DNA of 64,000 nt from Altererythrobacter aquiaggeris (GTDB lineage: Bacteria; Pseudomonadota; Alphaproteobacteria; Sphingomonadales; Sphingomonadaceae): positions 1,736,001 through 1,800,000 of the forward strand of contig NZ_JBANRL010000001.1 of assembly GCF_037154015.1 (NCBI RefSeq), given 5' to 3'. The notes beneath the pieces were generated by a model that did no database searches, was not told where the DNA came from, and saw only the letters and a program-made list of their open reading frames with translations. A program made the position numbers and the translations under genes. Of this stretch, positions 36,306-43,812 are shown in pieces; the stretch's first letter is position 1, and each line of letters begins with the position of its first letter.

Positions 36306-36504
36306 TCTTGATTGCATCTCTGCCTTCCGAGCCTTCAGCAGACGCGAGATAGGCCTCTAGCCGTTCGATTGTTCTCCGGCGCGGCCGGCGGCCCATTCGC
36401 AAGTCGAGCACGAATCGCGGATCGCCGACCGCGCGTCTGCCAAAACGGGTCGCGGAAATATGATAATCTTTCAGATGCTTTTCGATCCGTTCAAGCAAGG
36501 TCAT
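36196..36504 (-). CDS. small HTH-like protein divergent to the S24 repressor
   Basis: A 102-residue frame beginning MTLLERIEKHLKDYHISATRFGRRAVGDPRFVLDLRMGRRPRRRTIERLEAYL, which looks like a compact XRE-type helix-turn-helix (residues 1-54). The remaining ~45 residues are low complexity and overlap the opposite-strand 62-residue gene. It faces the S24 repressor across a 110-bp region with repeated TTCCTAC boxes, a regulator pair layout. Specific role unknown. Confidence 0.6.
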   Translation of the reverse strand: MTLLERIEKHLKDYHISATRFGRRAVGDPRFVLDLRMGRRPRRRTIERLEAYLASAEGSEGRDAIKIKKCARQAARGDAQLPPKVLPLPARSQGPAARSSQR

Positions 36505-36548
36505 GCCCTTTTCGCTCCGACTCGCAAATCCCTTGTGTTCTTGTTCTG

Positions 36549-36590
36549 TTCCTACTAGGATCGTATCCGCGAGTCTAGGAAAATTCCTAC
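36549..36590. promoter_or_regulatory. TTCCTAC-type operator cluster at the S24 repressor promoter
   Basis: Two TTCCTAC boxes (36549-36555, 36584-36590), each part of a dyad: TCCTA-C-TAGGA at 36550-36560 and TAGGAA-AA-TTCCTA at 36576-36589. They lie 25-66 bp before the S24 repressor ATG and between two divergent regulators. The same box is in the 19-bp element before both transfer operons. Probable autoregulatory operators. Confidence 0.65.
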
Positions 36591-36614
36591 GATTGAGATT
36601 CGAAGGAAAGATAG

Positions 36615-37250
36615 ATGGAACATGTCAGAGAAGAGCTCGACCGGCTGATCCTCAAGGGCGGATATGGCTACGCCTCGATATCGCGGCTGCTCGGTCGCAA
36701 CCCTGCTTATGTGCAGCAATTCATCAAGCGCGGTTCACCGCGAAAGCTCGATGACGAAGACCGAAAGACACTCGCCTGCTTCTTCGGCGTCGATGAGCAA
36801 GTGCTCGGCGGTCCCGCCAACGCGGTCAATGATGGCATGGTCGAGATACCGGTTCTCGATGTCGAAGCATCTGCGGGATTCGGCGCGGTAGCTGCCAGTG
36901 AGACCGCACACACCCGGTTCGGGTTCGACGAGCGGTGGCTGCGGCACCTGACGTCGGCCAAGAGCGCGAGCCTGTCGATCGTTGGGGTCAAGGGTGACTC
37001 TATGGAGCCTACCCTAAGCGATGGTGACGAGGTTCTGGTTGATGCTTCAGATCACGGATCGCGGTTGCGCGACGGGATCTACGTTCTTCGCTCTGATGAT
37101 ACCCTCGTCGTGAAGCGGATCGCCATCAAGCCGGGTGGCCGCCAGATTACCATTGCCAGCGATAATCCTGCTTACCCGACCTGGCACGACATGGATCGGT
37201 CGGAGGTTCACGTGGTGGGCCGGGTTATCTGGTTCGGCCGAGCCTTGTAG
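36615..37250 (+). CDS. S24-family (LexA/CI-like) repressor
   Basis: A 211-residue repressor. An N-terminal HTH (about 12-60, with YASISRLLGRNPAYVQQFIKRG) joins a C-terminal S24 peptidase: Ser129 in KGDSMEPTL and Lys167 in TLVVKRIA form the Ser-Lys dyad, and Ala87-Gly88 (EASAGFG) is a plausible self-cleavage site. Such proteins lose DNA binding when RecA-ssDNA triggers cleavage. Position between the tra and mobilisation modules, and shared boxes at its own and the tra promoters, make it the best candidate for master control of transfer. Confidence 0.88.
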   Translation: MEHVREELDRLILKGGYGYASISRLLGRNPAYVQQFIKRGSPRKLDDEDRKTLACFFGVDEQVLGGPANAVNDGMVEIPVLDVEASAGFGAVAASETAHTRFGFDERWLRHLTSAKSASLSIVGVKGDSMEPTLSDGDEVLVDASDHGSRLRDGIYVLRSDDTLVVKRIAIKPGGRQITIASDNPAYPTWHDMDRSEVHVVGRVIWFGRAL

Positions 37251-37499
37251 CGGAAGGACTTGGGCCGGTAGCCGACTGATTGCTATCGGATCGGCAGACC
37301 GCAAGACCGGACATTGTTGCGGGTCAATCGAGCAACGGCCAGGTCTAGGCTTGATGCGGACTTATTCGACAACGGCGCCTCGGCCATGTGAACCTGTCAT
37401 CCGTCTGCCTAACCAATCTCGACCAAGCCTGAAGACGTCTTGGCGCATACGGTCTGGCGCGTTCGTGATGCAGCTCTAAGGGACGGCAGGCCGTAAACT

Positions 37500-40400
37500 C
37501 TAGGCAGCGATCTCGGTTGCAACTGATGAGAAATAAGACGGATAGGCCGCCAGTGCCGGAAGCATTCCCTCATGCCGGCAGGCCGTGCGCACTCCGTCTC
37601 GGTCACGCACATTGTTCCACAAAAACGACAGGAAGTTTGCCACTACACGGTCAGCAAAACCCGACTCCATGAAGGCGATTGCGGCTGGATCGCTGTGCCC
37701 GTATTTGATTTGCTTCTGGAGCGTGGAGAAGCCCTTAAAGAGGGTTTCGTCCATCGGCTCGGCGAGGTCGGCGAGGGAGGCGGTAATCATCGCCAAGTCA
37801 TAGGAAAAGGCCCCTTCGCAGAGAGCGACAGCGCTCTCGACGGTTGCATGATTGCCGCTGACCCGGATGCCCAGCGCCGCCATCTTCGCATGGATATGGT
37901 AGAAGGGGCGGCCTGCGACCCAGTCCGCCAATGCCTCGGGCAAAAAACCATCGTCGGACAACGATCGTATGGAAGGGGCGGAGTTCCAAGAGATGATCTT
38001 CTCGCCCGCCACTTGCAGTAACTGGTCTACCTCGATCGCATCCCGGAGCGCCGCTGCATTCTCGACAAGCCATGCCTGTAGCTCGGCAATGATCGCTGGC
38101 GGCAGCGGTGACTTCCGGATCACGGCCCGCTGGTCGCCGTCGGTGTTCGCAGCGATGGCGGCAGCAATCATCTGGAAAACATCGACGACAGCAGGGCGCA
38201 TCTCCTCGGGTGCCAGATGATAGGCCAGCGTGTGCGAGGCGAGGTTGGAAACACGCTCCTGACCTTCCTCTTCTAGAAAGGTCATATTCGCGACTAGAAA
38301 TGCCGCGATGGCTTGGATAGCCCGTGCCCGACGTTCGATAAATTTTCGAAACTCTGCTGTGCTGATGTTCGGCTGTATGTTGAGCGCTTCCTGCACCACC
38401 GCCTCAATCCGCGCCTGATCCGCGAAAGCTAGGTCTAGCCATTGAGGCTGAATCGGTTGGACTACTGGCGGCGCGTCACTCTGCCGCTGCACGTAATCGT
38501 CGAACAGGCTGAGGATGCTGCTTTTCGTCGGCTCTGACTTCGAGGCGTCTAGTAGTTCCTTCGCCTCATTCCAACGCCACCGGTTTCTATAGTCGTTGCG
38601 CTGATCAAATATCGAAGGAGTTGCAAAGATCACACTTCCCTCGGTGTGCATGCCGGCGCGGCCTGCCCGACCCATTAGGTTTTGGAAGTCGCGTACCATA
38701 ATGCTCTCCGCACTTTGGCGCGTAGACGTGATAATCAGATACTTCAGAGGGAAATTGACGCCCTGCGCTAGCGTGGAGGTGCAGACCACAAATTTGGCCA
38801 ATCCCACCTTCATAGCATACTCGATTGACAGCCTGAGGCCTTGGGGCGTGTCCGCGTGATGGGCGAATATCCCGAGGCGCGCCGCGTTAGTCGCCACCGC
38901 ATCGGGTCCTAGATGTGCTTCGGTTAGACTTCTGAGTTTTTCGACCTCCGCCGCATCCGACACATCGACGGGCTTCGGCAAATTTGCGCCACGATCAAAG
39001 ATGTCGACGGCCCGCCGACAGACGGTCGTCACGCTATCTTTCTTGCCGCAGAAGACCGCGACGCTCCCGTTGCCCACGACGTAGAGCCCGAGAAACAAAC
39101 CAACTTCGCCGCCCTTTGATTTTTCAGGAAATCGTCGGACCTTTGTCTCTTTCCCGCGAAGATTCAGGGGGAAGTCGTCGATGATGCGAGGAACCCAAAA
39201 TTCGCTTTCTTCGGGATCAGTCGGGCTCACATATTCAAGTCGTCCTCTCGCATCCTGCCAGCTCGCAAAAGCTATGCTTTTCGACGTAGGGAGCAGCCCC
39301 GCGCCGTCAATAACGGCCTCCGGATCGCCAACCAACCAATCTGCGACGGCGTTGGCGTTCCCGATCACCGCGGAAATCAGAATGACTTGGGTCGCTTCCG
39401 GCAGGGTCAATTTCAGAGACGTGAGGAGAAGTTCATACGTCGGTCCCCGCGTGAGACCATCAAACTGATGGCCCTCGTCGTAGATGACAAGGCCGATGCG
39501 ATCGACCAGCTCCGGGGCGCGGCGCAGCATGTAAAGCAGCTTCTCTGGCGTCACGATCAGCACTGTGTTCACCGCAAGAATTTGCTCTAACTGGATATCG
39601 AACTGAAAAGAGTCCGAGGCCTCATCCAGACGAATGGGTTCTCCAGCAAATGCCGTCACAAGATCGCCCCTGATGTCATGACAGAGCGAGCGATAGGGGG
39701 CGACGATCACGGCCAGCGAAGCCCGCTGCGATAAAAAGGCCGAGCGGATTATCAATTCTGTTGCTCGGGTTTTACCCGCGCTTGTCGGCATTTGTATGAC
39801 GGCGGAGCGGCCTTGCAGCAGGCCTGCGGTGGCAATGCGTTGTTGGGCAGGCCACAGTTCAATCGGGAAATGAGATTTTTCAAGCGCAGGTTGCCACGCC
39901 GCAGCATCAAGGCCCGACGCTTCAGGCAGGATCGTCCGCGATGAGTTTCGGAGTTTGGTTGCACAGATAGCGGCTGTCAGATCTGCGTAGAGCAGCTCGC
40001 GCGGCGAGCCGTTCTGATAGGCGACTCCCCGGAGAGCGTCGCAAGCGGCGGAAACCTCGGGTACGCCAGATGCGAAAGTCATGAAACCGTTCATGCCAGC
40101 AAGGACAGCATTCACCCGATCGGAACCCGCGTCGATTGGCGAGAAGTCGTTGAGCAAAATCTGATAAACCAGTCGAGCCAGTCCGGCGGCAAAGTCTAGG
40201 GGCGGCGGCTCCATCTTTTTGATGATGACAGTAGCATTTCCGACGCTGTCGTTGAGATAATAAGCGCTTGCGCATAGCAGCGAGAACTCGACTGAAATTG
40301 TCTCGTCGAGCTTGGCATTCAGGTAGGCGTCGAAGAACGTTGAGGCGAAGCGAAGACCTTCCGATACGGAAAGCTCTTCGCCATCCCAGCTCACCGGCTC

Positions 40401-40616
40401 GACATCCGGATTGAACCCTTCCAGGCCGTCGGCTTCGCGAAACTGATTCGCGGTGACGGCGGCCACGTCACCAAGAATACCCACCGCCAGATCGAATAGC
40501 GTCGATGGATCCCGATATAGCTCAATGAAATCCGCCGGGGCGACGCGGAACTCGTGCATTTTCGCCCGCGCCCGCGTTGTGGAAAGCACCCGAGTTGCCG
40601 TTGCTTTAGGCTTCAT
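37500..40616 (-). CDS. hamB: HamB, Ski2-like helicase of a Hachiman defence system
   Basis: About 1038 residues. Helicase motifs: I MPTSAGKT (about 276-283), II YDEGH (about 379-383), III-like SAVIG, V STLAQGVNFP and VI QNLMGRAGRAG, the arrangement of Ski2-type SF2 helicases. A helical C-terminal domain follows. The partner gene encodes a DUF1837 nuclease, the definition of Hachiman (HamA-HamB), in which the helicase senses damaged or phage DNA and frees HamA to degrade DNA. I chose the ATG at 40616 (11-bp overlap with hamA); ATGs at 40631 and 40646 also exist. Confidence 0.88.
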   Translation of the reverse strand: MKPKATATRVLSTTRARAKMHEFRVAPADFIELYRDPSTLFDLAVGILGDVAAVTANQFREADGLEGFNPDVEPVSWDGEELSVSEGLRFASTFFDAYLNAKLDETISVEFSLLCASAYYLNDSVGNATVIIKKMEPPPLDFAAGLARLVYQILLNDFSPIDAGSDRVNAVLAGMNGFMTFASGVPEVSAACDALRGVAYQNGSPRELLYADLTAAICATKLRNSSRTILPEASGLDAAAWQPALEKSHFPIELWPAQQRIATAGLLQGRSAVIQMPTSAGKTRATELIIRSAFLSQRASLAVIVAPYRSLCHDIRGDLVTAFAGEPIRLDEASDSFQFDIQLEQILAVNTVLIVTPEKLLYMLRRAPELVDRIGLVIYDEGHQFDGLTRGPTYELLLTSLKLTLPEATQVILISAVIGNANAVADWLVGDPEAVIDGAGLLPTSKSIAFASWQDARGRLEYVSPTDPEESEFWVPRIIDDFPLNLRGKETKVRRFPEKSKGGEVGLFLGLYVVGNGSVAVFCGKKDSVTTVCRRAVDIFDRGANLPKPVDVSDAAEVEKLRSLTEAHLGPDAVATNAARLGIFAHHADTPQGLRLSIEYAMKVGLAKFVVCTSTLAQGVNFPLKYLIITSTRQSAESIMVRDFQNLMGRAGRAGMHTEGSVIFATPSIFDQRNDYRNRWRWNEAKELLDASKSEPTKSSILSLFDDYVQRQSDAPPVVQPIQPQWLDLAFADQARIEAVVQEALNIQPNISTAEFRKFIERRARAIQAIAAFLVANMTFLEEEGQERVSNLASHTLAYHLAPEEMRPAVVDVFQMIAAAIAANTDGDQRAVIRKSPLPPAIIAELQAWLVENAAALRDAIEVDQLLQVAGEKIISWNSAPSIRSLSDDGFLPEALADWVAGRPFYHIHAKMAALGIRVSGNHATVESAVALCEGAFSYDLAMITASLADLAEPMDETLFKGFSTLQKQIKYGHSDPAAIAFMESGFADRVVANFLSFLWNNVRDRDGVRTACRHEGMLPALAAYPSYFSSVATEIAA

Positions 40617-41421
40617 TAGCCGCCTTTTCATAAAGAGCTTGGACAAGTTGCATCAGGGAGGGTCCCTTGATGACAAGCAGCCGCAGGTTTGCGACGTTCT
40701 TGTGCCCGGTCGCGTCAGTCTCTTCCAGCTTCGTTGTCGCGAAGACATCAATGTCCAACACTGCAGCCGCCCCGTTGATGCGACGGAATGGCCGCTCAGT
40801 TTCGTTCTGGAATCGCTGGACGGCCTCGACCTGCGCGGCTTCCCCGCGGACCAGCAGGCGCTGCTTCATCGCATTCAGCGTCATCGCTTCGCGAAGGTGG
40901 TCCTTCATCGAGTCCGTGACCGCATCTTGAAGCCGATTGCTTTTGGTCGCGGACAGACCGGACTTTGATTCGAAGATATACAGCTCGTCGTTCGCGCTTT
41001 CGCCTTTATTATTCACAAACTTGAAGCCGACAATGTCGCAGCCCTTGGTGGAATCCTGTCGATTCCAGCGATCCTGATACCGAAGCTCCCGAGGACACCA
41101 ATATCCCAATATGAACTCGATAAAGTCGGCGACCAGTATCTCGCCAAAGTCACCTGACCGAAGGCTCGGGCCGGGTGCCACCTTCGCATCGGGAAACAAT
41201 ATCGTATTCAGAAACTCGGCCTTGCTCTTGCCGGTGCCGTTGACGAGTGCGGGAAGATCAGCGTCTGCGCAGTAATGATGTCGGAAATGTGCCGCCCAGG
41301 CCGAGAGAATGGCCTGGTCGTCAACGGGATCCAGTTCCCAAATTTGGATTTCTTGCCCGCAAGCCGTCTGGCGACGTTCACCCGTGTCCTTTATCCAATC
41401 TATGTGCGGCGGCGCAGCCAT
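40606..41421 (-). CDS. hamA: HamA, DUF1837 nuclease of a Hachiman defence system
   Basis: A 271-residue DUF1837 protein. Conserved GDFGEILVADF (Glu94), KGCDIVGFKF (Asp129) and YIFESKSGL (Glu151-x-Lys153) form a PD-(D/E)xK-type nuclease core. In characterised Hachiman systems HamA is the DNA-degrading effector, held in check by HamB. It is first in the two-gene operon and its end overlaps hamB. The locus separates the transfer regulator from hipBA and looks like an inserted cassette. Confidence 0.88.
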   Translation of the reverse strand: MAAPPHIDWIKDTGERRQTACGQEIQIWELDPVDDQAILSAWAAHFRHHYCADADLPALVNGTGKSKAEFLNTILFPDAKVAPGPSLRSGDFGEILVADFIEFILGYWCPRELRYQDRWNRQDSTKGCDIVGFKFVNNKGESANDELYIFESKSGLSATKSNRLQDAVTDSMKDHLREAMTLNAMKQRLLVRGEAAQVEAVQRFQNETERPFRRINGAAAVLDIDVFATTKLEETDATGHKNVANLRLLVIKGPSLMQLVQALYEKAANEA

Positions 41422-41532
41422 TTATTTTAAACCCCAAATCTAAATGCCGTGTCATGGCCAGATATCCTACAACGGCTCCGTGGCTGACTACGATAGAATG
41501 GGAATTGTACGAGCAGCGGCGAGCCGTGCACA

Positions 41533-41565
41533 CCCGGCAATTTGATTTCTCGGAAAATTGCCGGG
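41533..41565. repeat. perfect 11-bp inverted repeat
   Basis: CCCGGCAATTT (41533-41543) and its exact reverse complement AAATTGCCGGG (41555-41565), separated by 11 nt. No T-run follows on either strand, so a simple terminator is unlikely. Possible operator for hamA or a trace of an insertion. Confidence 0.7.
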
Positions 41566-41762
41566 AACAAGCGTCAGCTTTTGGAAAGCGTATCAGCGAT
41601 GCTGGATGTCCGGACTTGGGGCGCATTGCCGCCGTTGGCGCTCCTGACTGATCGGCAGGCCTCTGGGCGAAAGCTCTGTCATCGACTGACCGGTAAAAAG
41701 CCGGAAGAGGTTCTGCAAAGTGACGACTGCTGGGGTTTTCTGTTCGCCAATCTCCAATCATG

Positions 41763-41808
41763 ATATGCAATGACATATGAGGAGTCAGGGATATATGTCC
41801 TTGCATAT
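41763..41808. promoter_or_regulatory. candidate HipB operator dyad
   Basis: ATATGCAATGACATAT (41763-41778) is matched in inverted form by 41793-41808 at 15 of 16 positions, with 14 bp between. It lies about 80 bp upstream of hipB, and a similar ATATGC sequence recurs near 41868. HipB proteins repress their operon through paired inverted sites, so this is the likely operator. Confidence 0.6.
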
Positions 41809-41884
41809 TTTTCTTGCTATTCTCACGGATTGTCGTATATGCTAAGATATATAATGGTCGATGAGCATATGCAGAAACATATTT

Positions 41885-42508
41885 ATGAGCACGGCAATCG
41901 AAGACATCGCCGCAAGCATCAAAGCGGCTCGGATAGCAAAGGGCTTTACCCAGAAAGAGCTGGGTGAGCGGGTAGGCTTGCCTCAAAGCCATATTTCCAA
42001 AATCGAAGGCGGCAATGTAGACCTACAGATTTCCAGCCTTGTCGAAATAGCGCGCGCGCTCGACCTCGAGCTGAAGCTTGTGCCTCGAAAGACCGTACCG
42101 GCGATCGAAGGCGTTTTGCGATCACAGCGCGAAAGAAGCGAGACAAGCCGAACGCTCGCAACGATTGCCGAAACCAACCGGTTCGCTGAGCGACTACGGC
42201 AGAGCTATCCGAGCGTCACCGAGGTGAATGAGTTTCAAAGCGCACTTAAAGATGTCCAGACCGTCAATTTCAGTCCCGAAACGCTCAAAGCCATCCAGCA
42301 GGCTTTGCAGCCCGTCGCTCATCTGAAAAAGCATCTTCAGGACCTCGGCTGGGCGCTTGAGCAAAAAGAAGGAACGAAGAAACTCGCCCAGCAGATCGCG
42401 GCATCCACACGTGCCCTACGGCACGTCAGAAACCTGCAGGTTCACGCAATCGATCGAGATAGTGCCCCCAGTCGGCCTGCTTACCGGCTTGAGGACGATG
42501 CCACATGA
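41885..42508 (+). CDS. hipB: HipB-like antitoxin with XRE helix-turn-helix
   Basis: A 207-residue protein. Residues about 5-65 are an XRE HTH (DIAASIKAARIAKGFTQKELGERVGLPQSHISKIEGGNVDLQISSLVEIARAL). The C-terminal 130 residues are a helical extension absent from the 88-residue E. coli HipB. An ATG eight codons upstream (41861) is also possible. Its stop overlaps the hipA start by 4 bp, typical antitoxin-toxin coupling. It should neutralise HipA and repress the operon. Confidence 0.87.
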   Translation: MSTAIEDIAASIKAARIAKGFTQKELGERVGLPQSHISKIEGGNVDLQISSLVEIARALDLELKLVPRKTVPAIEGVLRSQRERSETSRTLATIAETNRFAERLRQSYPSVTEVNEFQSALKDVQTVNFSPETLKAIQQALQPVAHLKKHLQDLGWALEQKEGTKKLAQQIAASTRALRHVRNLQVHAIDRDSAPSRPAYRLEDDAT

Positions 42509-43719
42509 TCGACGCAGCGGCTCTCGATATCTTTCTGGGTGAGACGCGCGTTGGAACTATTGCGCGCCTCGATGGAGATGCGAGCATCTTCACATTCGAC
42601 GAAGTCTACCTTGCCGACCAGGATCGGCCAACGCTGTCGCTCGCCTACAAGGACGCGAATGGCGAAATCATTGCGGAGACACGCAGCTATCGAACGAAGA
42701 TCGAGCCGTTCTTCTCCAACCTCCTTCCCGAAGGAACGCTTCGCGACTACCTGGCCCGCCGCGCGGGCGTGAAAGCCGTTCGCGAGTACTACCTTCTGGC
42801 ACAGCTGGGTCGCGATCTTCCCGGCGCGGTGCGCGCCATCGCCCACGATGCTGAGGAAAGGGAGGCCGACGAGCCCGATGAAGAAGCGGTGGAGAAGCAG
42901 GCAAAGCGCGCGCTGCGCTTCTCACTTGCCGGCGTGCAACTCAAATTCTCGGCGATCAAAGCCCAGGGAAAGAATGGCGGACTGACGATCCCGGTGGCAG
43001 GCAGCGGCGGCGACTGGATCGTCAAGCTGCCCTCTGCAAGACATCCGGACGTGCCCGAGGCTGAATTCGCAGCGATGAAACTGGCAGCAAAGATCGGGAT
43101 CGACGTACCTGAAATCGACCTTGTGCCTCTCGATCAGATCGATGGCATACCCGAAGGTATCACACGTTACGGTAAATCCGCTTTTGCCATCCGGCGCTTC
43201 GACCGGGGGGAAGAGGGACCAGTGCACACCGAAGACTTCGCCCAGGTGTTCGGTGTCTTTGCAGACGATAAATACGAGAATGCGAGCTACCGCCAGATCC
43301 TCAGTGTGCTGGCGATCGAAACAGACGAGCAAAGCGTGGTCGAATTCGTCCGCCGGCTCACCTACTCGGTGCTGATCGGGAATGGCGACATGCACCTCAA
43401 GAACTGGTCGTTGATCTATCCGGATAGGCGCAACGCGCTGCTTGCACCTGCCTATGACTTGCTTTCGACGCTCGCCTATATCCCGGGCGACGATGCTGCA
43501 CTCAAGTTTCATAGCTCGCGCGAGTGGGCGTCCTATACCTATGATGAACTCGAAGCGATCGCCGATAGAGCTCGGCTGCCTGCCAGGCTGATCACCGCGA
43601 CAGCAAAGGATGTCGTTGCACGGTTTGATGACGCCTGGAGCAGCGAAAGCGGACACCTCCCCTTCCCCGATCATGTGCGAAGCGCGATCGAGAGGCATCG
43701 CAAAACTCTTGCGATCTGA
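42505..43719 (+). CDS. hipA: HipA-type serine/threonine kinase toxin
   Basis: A 404-residue HipA-family kinase. The N-terminal subdomain-1 (ALDIFLGETRVGTIARL) is present. SLAGVQLKFSA near 140-150 is the phosphorylatable loop, and Lys174 (WIVKLP) likely binds ATP. The catalytic segment is IGNGDMHLKNWSLI (Asp295, Asn300), with the Mg-binding APAYDLLS (Asp318). E. coli HipA phosphorylates glutamyl-tRNA synthetase and causes dormancy; the target here is unknown. Probably stabilises the element or contributes to defence. Confidence 0.92.
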   Translation: MIDAAALDIFLGETRVGTIARLDGDASIFTFDEVYLADQDRPTLSLAYKDANGEIIAETRSYRTKIEPFFSNLLPEGTLRDYLARRAGVKAVREYYLLAQLGRDLPGAVRAIAHDAEEREADEPDEEAVEKQAKRALRFSLAGVQLKFSAIKAQGKNGGLTIPVAGSGGDWIVKLPSARHPDVPEAEFAAMKLAAKIGIDVPEIDLVPLDQIDGIPEGITRYGKSAFAIRRFDRGEEGPVHTEDFAQVFGVFADDKYENASYRQILSVLAIETDEQSVVEFVRRLTYSVLIGNGDMHLKNWSLIYPDRRNALLAPAYDLLSTLAYIPGDDAALKFHSSREWASYTYDELEAIADRARLPARLITATAKDVVARFDDAWSSESGHLPFPDHVRSAIERHRKTLAI

Positions 43720-43812
43720 GAGCGGTTCCGAAATCCGGCCGTTCGCGCGTAAGCACCACCTAGACCAACTGCCTGGCCCAATTCGTCAGAAAATCTGGCA
43801 CATAGCGGCCTT

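Larger units (their letters stand above)
41422..41860. other. intergenic region between hamA and hipB
   Basis: A 439-bp divergent gap. I see no credible gene. It contains a perfect 11-bp inverted repeat (41533-41565) about 110 bp upstream of hamA and an AT-rich half with an imperfect dyad (41763-41808) plus a TATAAT box (41850-41855) ahead of hipB. Composition turns AT-rich from about 41760. Confidence 0.6.

Noticed and set aside
41542-41763. A 73-codon frame in the hamA-hipB gap
   Set aside because: No Shine-Dalgarno, no family resemblance, and it starts inside the inverted repeat; probably chance.
43720-43812. Possible bidirectional terminator between hipA and the relaxase gene
   Set aside because: No stem with a T-run on either strand could be found in this 93-bp gap.
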